Positions 34,325 to 45,400 of a stretch of DNA of 64,000 nucleotides are shown one piece after another; position 1 is the first letter of the stretch; every line of letters begins with the position of its first letter. The position numbers were made by a program, and so were the translations under genes. The stretch is from Asterochloris sp. CNOR1. Taxonomy: Eukaryota > Chlorophyta > Trebouxiophyceae > Trebouxiales > Trebouxiaceae. Below the pieces are notes generated by a model. That model made no database searches and was not told the origin of the DNA. It was given only the letters and a program-made list of their open reading frames with translations. The DNA is taken from NCBI GenBank assembly GCA_963969365.1, contig OZ017746.1:2914001-2978000 (forward strand), read 5' to 3'.

Positions 34325-37300
34325 TCAGTTGTCAGAGCTCTGTTCAGACTGGATAAAGGGGCCAGGCTGGTCAGCCTGCTGCCCAGAATCCTCTGCTGCA
34401 GCAGAGTCAGTTCCGTCAGGCAGCAGGCTGCCCTCCATTTGAGGCTCAGACTCCTCAGGGCTCCCTGACCGGCGTTGCCGGACCTCTCTGCTGGTGGGGA
34501 GGCGCTCTTCTTCTGAGCTGTCTGCATCTTCGCTGCCATTGCCGTCCTGCTCCATCTGAAAGTCCTCATCATCTTTGTCAGAGTCCTCCTCGGACCTGTC
34601 ATCCTCCAGCCCCTCGTGGGCTGCATCAGCGTTGAGCATTTCAAGGTCCTCGTCCGCACTCTGACCCCGCTGATGGAGAGGAGCTGGCTGTCCGAGGACC
34701 CCAGCAGGCTGGCTGCTGCCCTGAGCAGGTGGCATTGCTGAGGGTGACCCTGGTGCTGGGCACACCGATGAGGCCGCTGCAGTGCCTGGCAGCTTGCCCG
34801 TAATGACGCGAGGCGGCCTTGAGTCTGCAGAAGGCGGCACCTGGTCCCTTGCGGGTTGTCTGAGAGGGGCTGCCTGACTGTCTGGTGGCTGCAGGTAGGG
34901 TGCAATCAGCCGCTGGTAGTGACCCCTGCATGCAAGCAGAAATGCAGATGAGACACGCAGCAGGTTCCCCCAGGAATGTGGGTCCTTGTTGAAACATTGG
35001 GGAGCTCTCTTGGCGTCAGAGGCCCAGTTGAAGATTGCAGCTAAGATCAGTGCTGCCATCATGCTCTCTTAAGATTGAACTTGCAGATTAGTGTCAGGCG
35101 TGCCTACTGTGATGCTCAGTGATCACAAGACGCACCGGTGGAGAGGCAATGCCATGCTGTGCTGCATGCAGCATGCAAATCACCAGCTCAGGCGTCTCCC
35201 TGCCACAAGCATCAGTGCAGGCTTTACTTGAGAAGGTAGCCTGCGTTTGTGATGACGTTGGTGTCGATGCCCAGCTTCTTGGCAATGCTGGAGAACTTCC
35301 TCTGCGCTGACGCAGCTTCATAGCCGCCAAACTCTTGCACTGCCTCGTAAAACTCCCGCAGGTTGAAGTCTCGCCCTGCAGTCGCTCGCATAGACTATGA
35401 GCTGCAACCTGGGAGGCACAGAGCCTTCTGGCAGCAGCAAGCAGGTCCTGCTTGGAGCCAATCTTGGGCAAAGCATCTGGCAGCCACAGTGCAGGTCTGG
35501 CAGCGGTGCTCTCCAAGAGAGCAGACCTTGTGGTGCTGAGCCAAGAAGGGCCAGCAGCAGGAATGCCTGGTGACCCAAGACACTTGATGCAGTGCATGCA
35601 CGAAATCCACAACGGGCAACTTCATGCGGCAGCACCAGTGCTGCTCAACACTGTCAGATGCAGCATAGCCGCCAGCACTGAGATGCACCTGCCCAATGAT
35701 GCCAAGCCCAGCCAACAGCAGAGAACACACCAGCTATGAGGGGCGGCCGTGACATGCCAAGAGCCTCCCATGGAGCCTGCTCTGCCTCGCCGTTCAGGTA
35801 AGCTGACAGAGCCGCCTGTGCCCGCTGCTTGTGCACTGCCACTGCCGGTCCTGCCGAAGGCATCGTGGTGCGCTGCTTGCGAGGCACCTGACCTGCAGGT
35901 CGAGACACAGAATGGGTGCCAAAGGTGACGCAAAGCTCTGGAAACCTCCCCAAATTGAGGTCGCCCTTCACGGCTTGACACTAGAATCTGCGGGGCCAGC
36001 TGACAATTGCACCGCAGATGGCAGAGGGCAGTGACTTGCTGCCTAACATGCCATTGCCAGGGGTGCCCAGCTGCAGATCGCTCAAGCACACAGCCATCTG
36101 TGCCTGCGAAGGGACTGACTGGCAGCACTGCCACCGGTGAGCGCCCATGAGGAGGCCTGACAACCCAAGCACAGAGTTCTAATGCATCCCACCTGTGACA
36201 AACGCCTGCCGACTGGCCTGGACGCCCGGCTGGCGCTCCAGCAGGGCCCTGCAGGGGTTGGTGGCGGAGGCAGCTGACATGGCCATCAGTGCCTCGTGTG
36301 ACAGGGCAGCCACATCCACCACCACTGCCCCCTCCTCTCCAGCCTCCTGGGTGGGCAGGCCCAAGTCTGCCCCTGCCAGGCCAGCGTTCTGAGCTGCCGA
36401 CAGAGCGGCGGCAGCCTGGGACAGCACAGCGCCGGCATCTGGCCGCGGGGGCAGCTCATCAGCTGTAGAGCCTGTCTGCAGCAGGCTTGCGGGCTTGGCA
36501 GCATGCAAGGACCCCTGGGCAGCCTGGCCGCTGGGGGGGTGCAGCACTGCGACCCCGCGGGGCTCCGCATGGTCTGGTGAGAGCCCACAGAGGCGCTCCA
36601 GCGAGGCCAGGATGCCAGGCAGCTGCTGCAGCGAGGCAGCCAGATCCAGCGGCATGGTCCCCGCAGCAGGCGACTGCTGCTGGGAGCTGGCAGCAGCCTC
36701 TCCAGGGACCTGCCCTGAGACAGCACTGGGCGCTGCAGGCCCCAGGTTGCTAGGCTGCAAGCCAGGAGCAGTCTCCCCTGAAGCCTTCCCTGCAGCTGCC
36801 GCTGGCGGCTCAGGTGGGCTGGAGGCTCTAGCACTTGTGGGGCGACCAATGCCTGGTATGGCAGCATCCTTGGCTGGAGGGCTGCTGTGGGCTTGGGCCA
36901 CGCCGCTGACACTGACCTGGTGTCCTGCCTGGGATAGCCCTCCGGGCTGCTCTGCTGCTGCTGCCTCAGCTGTTGCCGACAGAGCCCTGGCAGATCGCTC
37001 CCCTAGCCTTTTAGGTAGGCGGGCAAATGTGAGGTCTGGATCGCCTGCCCGCAGGCCAATGTATCTGCAGGTGCAGAGGGCAGGTGGGCTGTGCTTCAAA
37101 GACACAGATATGTGGGCCATCCACAAGGGTTCCACTTGTGACCTCAGGTTGCATGCCTGTCATTGCAATCACCCTCTTGGCAGGGCACAGCGTGCTGTGT
37201 GGGAAGTGATCAGCAGGGTTGTGTCTTGCGCATGGGGGTCCAGGCTCAAATGTGTTGCACCTTGAGGGTACAAGTCAGCCAGCATCAGTTGCTCAATGGG

Positions 37301-40300
37301 AGGCAGATGGAGACTGAAACAGCTGGGCATGCTCACTGGCGGGCCAAGTGTCCCTGGAAGTCCAGGCGTGGCTGATAACCCCTCATTGGCGCTGCTGTCC
37401 CCGTGGAGGGCTCTGAACTCTGCACTGGAGCAATCTGCAGCAGCATAAGCACTCAGGGCATGGCCTGCAGCCTCAGAGGCACCTCAAGCATCAAGGAGCT
37501 GCACCTTTCCAAATGACAGATCTACTCATAAGCAGCTTTCAATAGACATTTGCTCATGGTTGTCAAGGGCAGCTGGAATTGGGTGTACATGACAGTAATG
37601 CCTGAGGCTGGTTGCTTGCCTTGGGTGCAGCAGCCTGTTGCATTGCAGCCCCTCTTCCCTGCTGCATTGCAGCGCCAGTGTGAATCAGAGCAGGATAGGC
37701 CCGCTGCAGCGCCTGCACAGAAAAGGACTCAGCACTTGCTCGGACAGAGATGCGTGATCTCCACTACTAGTGGTAACAACCAGGGATCTGATGCACTGTA
37801 AAGGACACATGATGCCCACAGCTGCCATCCGCTCAAGACCCACCATCCCAGCTTCCCCACAGGTAAGGCCTGAGGATGATCCAAGCAATGCGGTATGGCA
37901 AGCATTTAGAGGCACAAGGGTGGCAAACTCCTTGTTGCACAGCCCAAGGCCATGGCCGGCAACCTGTCACATCTGGAATCGCCATGCATCGGGGGGCAAT
38001 ACCTCCAGTTGTGCCCGCATGAGCTGCCGCTTCATCATGGTGATCTGGTGGAGCTGCAGCTGCTGCTTGCGGCGCTGCTCCGCCGCCAGCTGCTGCTGCT
38101 GCTGGGCTGGCATGCCCTGCTGAGCAGGCGCTTCCAATGCTCCTTGCTGCTGTGCAGATGCCCGTTGACTTGGCTCCAGCTGTGCAGGCGGTCCCTGCTG
38201 TTGGGCAAGCAGCCCCTGCAGGTCAGAGGCCAACTGCTGTGCAGGTAGGCCCTGCTGTGCTGCCAGTGGCGCAACCATGCGCGGCTGCTGCTGGGCAGGT
38301 GCCACATGCCGGGCAGGTGCCACCCGCTGGTCTTGGGTCACTGGTGCAGTCAAGGGCCTGACGAGTGGCACCGCTGGGCCACGCACAGCTGCCAGAGGCA
38401 AGGGAGCTGCCTTGACCAGCGGCGCAGGCTTGTGGCCCGCCAGGCGCTGGATGCGACCGTCTGCAGCCGCAGCAGCTGACCGCGCTTCTCCTGTCCTGAT
38501 CAGCCTCTCCTTCCTGATGTCCAGGCCAAAGCGCTGCACAGGAGAGGATATGGCTTCTGAGGGCTCAATGATGGCAGGACAAGGGAGCCTGTACACCTCT
38601 CACCAAGCACCCAGCTCTCCACCCAAGCTTCTTGCAGATAATCAGAATAGTGCCTGCCATTCGATGGCTGACGTAGGCAGGATCACATGTTTGGCATCTC
38701 CTTGCCAGCACCACATGATCTCAGGCCCAACAACAGCAGACTGCAGTGCCCGCACTGAGGGCCGTACCTGCAGCCAGTCCCCAATGGTTTCCCCGGTCGT
38801 GCCGTCCTCATGCAGGACGCGCACGCTGGCCTTCCACTTCTTGGCCTTCTCCTTGCCAGACACCTTCTCAAACTCGGTGCCCGTCAGGCGCCTCCCTGCG
38901 GAGTGAAGCGGAGCCACCAATAAGCTGTTGCTGCCCAGCAGTCGCCAGCCACCTCAGCCACAGCCCTGTGTGCTGCATTGCTGGCCGCTATGTCTGGGGT
39001 TGCAGTCACGCCAGCTGCTTGCTACCGCGTCCAATCCTTGTTTGGTCTGGTGTGCAGGCTACGTCTGGGGTGCAAGGAGGGCAGTTGCTGGGCCAGGCAG
39101 TCCCACTTGGGACCACATACTATCAGTATGCGTCTGCATGGTCTCAGTTGGCATGTGACGAGGTGCAGAAGGCGAGCCAAAGGGGCCGCACTCACCTTCG
39201 CACTGCACCCAGGTCTGTGCCTTGTCATGGACCATCCTCAAGGTGCCCTGCGTGGTGCCACAGATGACAGCGACTGCACTGGGTGCGTCAGCAGGGACTG
39301 CCGCTCTGGAGGTGGCTGGTCCTCCTGCCTGCTGCTGCTGCTGCCCTACTGCGTAGGCTGGCCCTGCCGCCTGGCCTTTGATGCCGCTGGCGGCAGCAGC
39401 CAGTGCAGCAGGTGACATGCCGTTGCCTTGCTGCTGCACTGGCGCAGGGGCCACGGTGCCAGGCAGGGCCAGGTGCGGCGGCATGCTCTGCTGCTGTTGC
39501 CTGCCACCGTTTTCAGCTTGCATGCTGCTCATGATGTCGGAAGCCAAGGACAGCATCTGGCCACCAGTGGGTTTGGCACCAGTGGGGGCTGGCTGGCCAC
39601 TGGTGGGACCTGCTGGCCTTGGCTTTGCCTGCTTTGCCTGGACAGCCAGCAGTGCAGCCTGTGCGGGGCTGATGCGCGTCTGATACCTGCATAGAAGGCG
39701 CTGCTGGTTGGCAGCTTGCACGCCTGCTGGGCCCGGTGACTGGCTGGTGACAGGGAAAGTGGGGGCCCCAGCCATACCAGCCAGCTGCTGCCTCTGCCCT
39801 GTCTGCTGACTGATTGCAACGCGGGCAGGCACAGCAGGCAAGGATTGCACAGGCAGTGGCTGTGCCCCAAGGCTGGCAGGCGCCATGCCGGGCTGATCGG
39901 GCCTGTGGCTTCCTCTGAAGCCAGCCCTGCTCAGGGAAGCATCTGGCACCGGCAGCATCTTGGCCCGCTTAGCAGGGGGCTGCTCCACGCGAGGGCCTGC
40001 CGGCGGCGCGTCGGAGCCTGACTCTCTGCCTGGCAGTGCCCCACCGGTGCCAGCCGCGCCGGGCCTGCTGCTGCTGCTCTTGCGTGGAGGGGCGGCAAAC
40101 TCCTTGGCGGCCTCTGCTGCCCGTCTGCTGGCTGCAGCGGCCAGCTCCACAGCAGAAGGCTTGCGCTTCCCAGCAATTGGTGCAGATGTCCTGCGCTGAG
40201 CGGGCTGAGGGCCAGGCTGAGCAGTGGCCTGAGGTGGCAGCAGGCCGGCAGCTGCGGCTGCTTGCAGGAGCTGGCCAGCATCAGGGACTCCTTGCAAGCC

Positions 40301-40339
40301 TGCCCCGCTGCTGGGAAGACAGCCGCCATCTGGTTGCAT
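34325..40339 (-). CDS. SAND- and ARID-domain nuclear protein (one gene, possibly two)
   Basis: Probable DNA-binding chromatin/transcription regulator. The N-terminal exon (39196-40339) is Ala/Pro/Gln-rich with a nuclear-localisation-like cluster (PPAKRAKML) and ends GTLRMVHDKAQTWVQC. The next exon (38768-38895) gives RRLTGTEFEKVSGKEKAKKW then GETIGDWLQ, matching the SAND core (TxxEFExxSGxxxxKxWKxSxR). The exon from 38533 is Gln-rich. A GTGACA donor near 37972 joins in phase to 37072 (IYIGLRAGDPDLTFARLPKR). The 3' part holds an ARID domain: FYEAVQEFGGYEAASAQRKF, SSIAKKLGIDTNVITNAGYL, then HYQRLIAPYLQPP, and an acidic Ser/Asp/Glu tail ending at 34325. The join LLK/GHYQ is in perfect phase. The 900-bp intron 37073-37971 is the weak link: the gene might be two, with the second starting near 37135. 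ARID helix 1 exons (35400-35640) are unresolved. Confidence 0.65.
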
Positions 40340-40885
40340 ACTGCCAAGTCGCCACCGGCAGGATCAACCGGCCTGACTGCAGCCTTTGGCCCAGGGCTCT
40401 GGCATCAGATGCCCAGCCAGCCCCTGATCAACACCCCCCACTGCAATGCAGTACGATCAGACAGATTCAGGAGAGCCGATAGACATAATGATCATAATTG
40501 CGATCATAATTAGATGGCCTGATGATTTGGTTCAATTGGATGCATGCTCAGCACACTGAACAAGGCTCAAACAGCCAGATGTCAGCATAGGAGCACCTTG
40601 AAGGATTTCGGGTAGGTCAGCAGATCCTGGATGAGGTCTATTAGGCTGATGGGGCAGATGGTTCAGGAAGGGTGCTGCACTTGGTTTGTTGTATGGGTGG
40701 CAGACTGCTATCAGTCTTTAGTTCTATGTCAGCATCATGAGCCAGGCTGGTCTCGGCTGAGAGCACGAAACAGCGAGGAGGCAAGATTTGATTGCAGCAC
40801 TCCATGCTGTGCATTCAGATTCCTCAGGGTAACCTCCTCACAGCACTAATTTGCCTAAAGCCTGTGAGCAGCTCGGCCGGGGATC
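40340..40885. promoter_or_regulatory. Divergent promoter interval, SAND/ARID gene and MPDU1
   Basis: 546 bp between divergent starts. It includes an AT-rich stretch with GATCATAATT twice (about 40490-40511), 14 bp apart. A 13-base match to the 5' end of SSU rRNA near 40360 is judged chance. No gene is recognised. Confidence 0.45.
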
Positions 40886-42380
40886 ATGTCAGTGCACCTC
40901 AGTCTGCTCCAGTTGCTGAAGGCCTGTGGCAAGTCCGTTGCCGATGGCAGGCTGCCAGCTCCTGATCTCCTCACCAAACTGGCCAGCAAGGCAACTTTGC
41001 TGCTTGAGACCGGAGAAAAGCTCTTCAATGACATGATCAGCTTATGTCTTGGCCCTTCAATGCATAGTTAGCTTAATGCTGAGCTGACAAGCGCTGCCAT
41101 GTCTCTGCAGGCGCTGGGCTATGCGATCATTGCTGGGGCTGCCATTGTCAAGGTGCCGCAGATCCTGACCGTGCTGCGCTCCAAATCAGCAGAGGGCCTC
41201 ACATTCATGTCCTTTGAGCTGGAGAACATCGCCTTCTCCATTCACATGGCCTATGGCTTCCTCATGGGGTTGCCTTTCAGCGCTTTTGGAGAGGCTGTGC
41301 TCATCCTGGCACAAAACACTTTCCTGCTGGCCCTCATCTACTACTATGCCAAGGCCTCGTTGACGCGTGTGTTTGCCATGATTGGCGCCACCGCTGCTGG
41401 CGGTGCAGTGGCCCTGTCAGGTGAGAGTTGGCAGACATGCTTGCCACAGCTGGCTGACCCGCAGAGGCTCCTTCGTGCTGCCTGCCTGTCCTTGGCAGCG
41501 ATGCCAGCAGCGCAGTGGCCACGTCAGGTGAGGAAGCAGTGGCCCAAGTGCACGCCACAGTCCACCACTGCTGCTGCCACCGCAGTGGCTTTGTAACCGC
41601 CAGGAAGGCTGCCATTGCACATCATTACCTGCCTACCTAGGATGTGCAGTCATGCTGTCTGCAGCATGTCGGTCGTCTCTCATGCACAGCACAGCCGCCT
41701 GGGGCTCACTTGCATTGAGCAGCACCAATGCATCTGCTTTAAGTACCATCTGATTGACTGCTGCAGGGTCTCTCACCACTGAGACTCTGCAGGCCCTCTA
41801 TGACTTCAACACTGTCATCATGACAGCTGCCAGAGTGCCCCAGATCTGGTCAAACTACAAGGTGGGAGGCAAGCCTGTTACAATTGGTGCACTTGAGCCT
41901 GCTTTTGATTGATGAGTGTGGCTGCAGGCCAAGAGCACAGGTCAGCTCAGCATTTTTGTATTTGTGATGAATTTTGGAGGCTGCCTAGCACGAATCTTCA
42001 CCAGTATACAGGAGGGAGGCGGCATTGCAATGGTCCGAGCCTACGTCATAGGTACCTCTGCCAACACTCTCCAGAAGGGAACATGTGCTGTTCTTTCTGT
42101 GGCCTGTCAGAATCCAAAACATCTGGCCATACTGATGCCATTGCTGTTCTACAGGTGCTGTGCTCAACTTTACCCTGATGGCTCAGATCTTGTGAGTGTT
42201 GCCTGCTCTTGTGATGTGCTGAGGACTCCTGATGCTATGTGCTGAGGCTCATTGTCTGCCTGCTGAGTTTCTTCAACTACATGCAGATATTACAGCAAGA
42301 GCTCCAAGGGCAGGCTACAGGCAGGTTCAAAAGGCTCAGCTGCTAATGGCCAACCAAGTCAGTCAAAGAAACTGAGTTGA
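40886..42380 (+). CDS. MPDU1: MPDU1, mannose-P-dolichol utilisation (PQ-loop) protein
   Basis: ER membrane protein needed for use of dolichol-phosphate mannose and glucose in N-glycan and GPI synthesis. Six exons (40886-40990, 41111-41420, 41767-41861, 41928-42051, 42155-42191, 42287-42380) give 254 residues, the family's usual length. Two PQ loops: IVKVPQILTVLRSKSAEGLT (about residue 50) and AARVPQIWSNYKAKSTGQLS (about residue 163). NFGGCLARIFTSIQE is the most conserved family block. The C-terminus is basic (KSSKGRLQAG). Intron 1 has a GC donor: AGCAAG|GCAACT joins SK to ALGYAIIAG exactly in phase and as in plant homologues, while reading on gives a stop. The intron after exon 2 contains a near-copy of its donor. 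Ends 97 bp from the Sec24 stop. Confidence 0.93.
41405..41532 (+). repeat. Duplicated splice donor of MPDU1 exon 2
   Basis: GCAGTGGCCCTGTCAGGTGA (41405-41424, true donor) recurs 107 bp downstream as GCAGTGGCCACGTCAGGTGA (41512-41531), two differences in 20 bases. A further weak copy (CGCAGTGGC) is near 41581. Confidence 0.8.
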
Positions 42381-42477
42381 TCTTCATGAAAGGGTGGGTG
42401 AGAATCTCGTTTTGTTCAGTGTACTCAATCAGATGGCACTGCCAGCATGCAATGTATAAAATGACAACAGTAAAGTT

Positions 42478-45400
42478 TCACTCCTGAAATTTGCTCTGGA
42501 TTTGTTTGTGCACAGCACACAAAAATTCAACATAAGACAGACCAGCAGGCGTTCGGTCCTCTACCAGGGCATTAAAGAAGGCTGACTCTGACTGGTGGCC
42601 CCTGGCAATGACTCGTAGGGACATGAATGCAAAACGCTGCTGCCTGATGGTGTCTAGGATTCTGTTGAGCAAGCGACTCAGCCCATTATCAAGCTGTGGT
42701 ACCCCAACAGGTTGGCGGGGGTCGCTGGGCATCTGATTTGAACTCTCAATGCCTGCAGAGCACACCAGCGGGATGCGCCACTAGACTCTGCATGCAGTGG
42801 CATCCCTGTGCTATGCTTGTGACCATGTGGTGCTGCCCACTTCGCAGGTTGCCAATCGGCCCCACTGTGTGCCGTTTTTGAAGCTTCAGAGGCAGCAGTG
42901 AGCTCAGTTCATGCAACATAGGACACAAGGGAGCTGGCGCCAGCTCTGCAGCTTTCAGGTCCTCACCAAACAGGGCTCGAAGAAGCTGAGGTGGGGCCTT
43001 CCTCTGGATGAAAATGAGCGCTTCAAAGCCATTCTCAAACAGGTAGACCCCATCTTCATGCAGCTTAGCTGTGCTGAGTGGCAACCCCTCTGGGATATCG
43101 GGTGCCTGGTCCTCGTCTGCAGCAGCCTGCAGGGCAAGGAGCTGGGGGTGTTGTGCCATTTGCCACGCAGTCTGCAGACTGCCACCAGAGAAGGTGGCCA
43201 TGGTGCAAGAACAGACACAAGGTGTAAAACAGGACAGTATGAAGCCTGACACTCTGACAGTAGATATCAGGCGCAGTGAGCCTGACCGCAGTGCAAGGAG
43301 CAGCTCTGCGATCAACATCGCCTGAGGCATGGGGCGGTGCCAGACTGGGTGAGTACTCAGCAGCTCAAGGAGCACGGTGACAGCCAGCATGTGGTGCTGG
43401 TCTGACAGACGTAGCCAGCTACGGAGGACAGGCAGCTGCACAGGTGCAGGCCAGATCATCCTGGCGGAAGATGCTCATAAGCAGCACATGGAAGCGCACC
43501 TCTGGCGTCAGCATCTGGTGCAGGGGCAGCAGCCTAGGGAAGACCATTGCCAGGCCTGTGCTGAGTGACATGGTCAAGAACCTGGTGACCCAAGCAGACC
43601 GCGTGTCAGGGGACACATCTGACCTGCAGGCAGGAGGCGAGCACGATGAGCGCCTGTGCTGCAGGGCAGTTGTTAATGGCTATGCTGCAGGTGAAACCAA
43701 GCGTGACAGTGCTGCATATTGAGAGACAAGCATGGCAGCGCTGCAGGCAGAGAGATCAGCATGGCAGCGCTGCAGGCAGGAGCACAATAGTAGCGGTACT
43801 GTAGGCAGGCTATGAGCAGGCAGCGCTGCAGAGCAAGCCATGTCACGAGGGCGCGACTGGCAGTGACAGGCTGCCAACAGGGCCAACTGGAAGGACTGTG
43901 GGGTTCTGTTGCTACTTGGTGCTAGCTGGACGACGCTCTGCTGGCTGGACGACGCTATGTTGGCTGAAATACATGCTCAGCCAGCCCCGCCCGCCTCAGC
44001 TAGTCTCTAACGTAAGAGGTCAGTCTGTGCATGGTCTCTGACAGGCCTGTTGCGTCACCTGAGTAGCTGGTAGCCCAAAGCTGCCACCACATGCAGGTGT
44101 GACAGCCTCACCTGAAGCAGGGGGATTTGTACATGCCGAGGCTGAAGGCTGGCAGCAGCTTCAGCGCCTGGGGCAGGATTAGCTGCCCCGTCGCAGGAGA
44201 GGTGGTGCAGTGCTTGCGGTAAGCAAACAGGGTGTTGATGCAGCCGCGTGAGATCTGGTCCCGGCACACGGATAGGGGCGCGGTGGGGATCTGGCTTGCG
44301 GCCATGCGCGCCAAGAAGTTGACCTGTGCGTCCTGATCCGACATTAGGAACATCTGGGCGATGTTGGCTGTGATGGGGATGCCCATGGTGTGCACCCTGC
44401 ACATCAACGGCCCAGTGCAGCGTGCCTGACCTGGCAATCAAGCGCAGCAGGGCCATTGACAGGCACGCAGATGCATCAGTGGTCTCATGGGCCTGTCTGC
44501 AGGCAAGTGCGGGCCCAGTGCTGCATGTCTCACCTCACAAGTCGCTGCCCGGAGGTGCTGGTGTACAGCAGCGCAAGCTGCAGGTAGGCCTCCACCCCCT
44601 CCTGCAGCTTCTCATCCAGGCGCAGCTGCACAGCAATGCTCTGGTCGCTGTTGATGGAGGGCAGGTCGATGTCGATGGGTCCCCGCCGGTGGAAGCTGCC
44701 AAAGTAGCCGGCCACAGACAGGCCTCGGCTGCACCTCAGGCGTGCCAATGCCTCCATACCCTGCAGGCATTGCAGGGGAATAATTGGTAACGCAGTGGAG
44801 CTAGGGCCATGATCTGGCCATAGAGGAGTTGCTAACCCCTGTAAGTTGCCAGCATCTCTCCCGCAAACAGCACATGTGGCATATGCATGCTTCAATGTCC
44901 AGACCATCAGAGCGCCCCAAAGTGAGCATGCGGCAGGCCAACAGCACACTCTGAGGCAGCTGCAGCCCACCAGCATCCTCTGAGATGGCTGCAGCCTCTG
45001 CAGGTTCCTGTAGAAGCCACCATTTACCTATACAGCAGACCACGCCCTTTTGTGAATCACCTGCGGCCTCTGTAAGTTCCAGCGGAGATCATTCTCCAGC
45101 TGATCAGCGTCCAGGCGCACGTCCCAGGGAAAGTAGTGGCACAGCTGACCGCCAGTCCCCTTGCACAGTGCGCCCAGCGTCGCCAGATCGCAGCTCTGGC
45201 GCGCCATGACAAAGAGATCAATGCAGACCTGTGAAAGGGGGCAGGAGAGGTCAGCTGGCTGCCACAACCACATTGCAGGATGCTGCTGGAGAGGCAGTGC
45301 TCATGCAGGCATTGCTCCAGGCATGCCTTTGCAGACTGCCACCAGATCTGCCTGAGACGCTGAGAAAGCGCATCTGAACAGCGGGTACACAGATTCAGCT

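Noticed and set aside
36487-37265. Long open frames on the + strand opposite the SAND/ARID exons
   Set aside because: They are antisense shadows of GC-rich coding sequence; the minus strand gives the in-phase exons and low-complexity protein typical of the gene.
38085-38110. CAG/CTG triplet tract as a disease-like expandable repeat
   Set aside because: It is a short interrupted poly-Gln coding tract within the Gln-rich part of the SAND/ARID gene; nothing suggests instability.
40340-40385. 13-base match (GGTTGATCCTGCC, minus strand) to the universal 5' end of small-subunit rRNA
   Set aside because: The similarity ends on both sides and no rRNA sequence follows; it lies in an intergenic stretch and is most simply chance.
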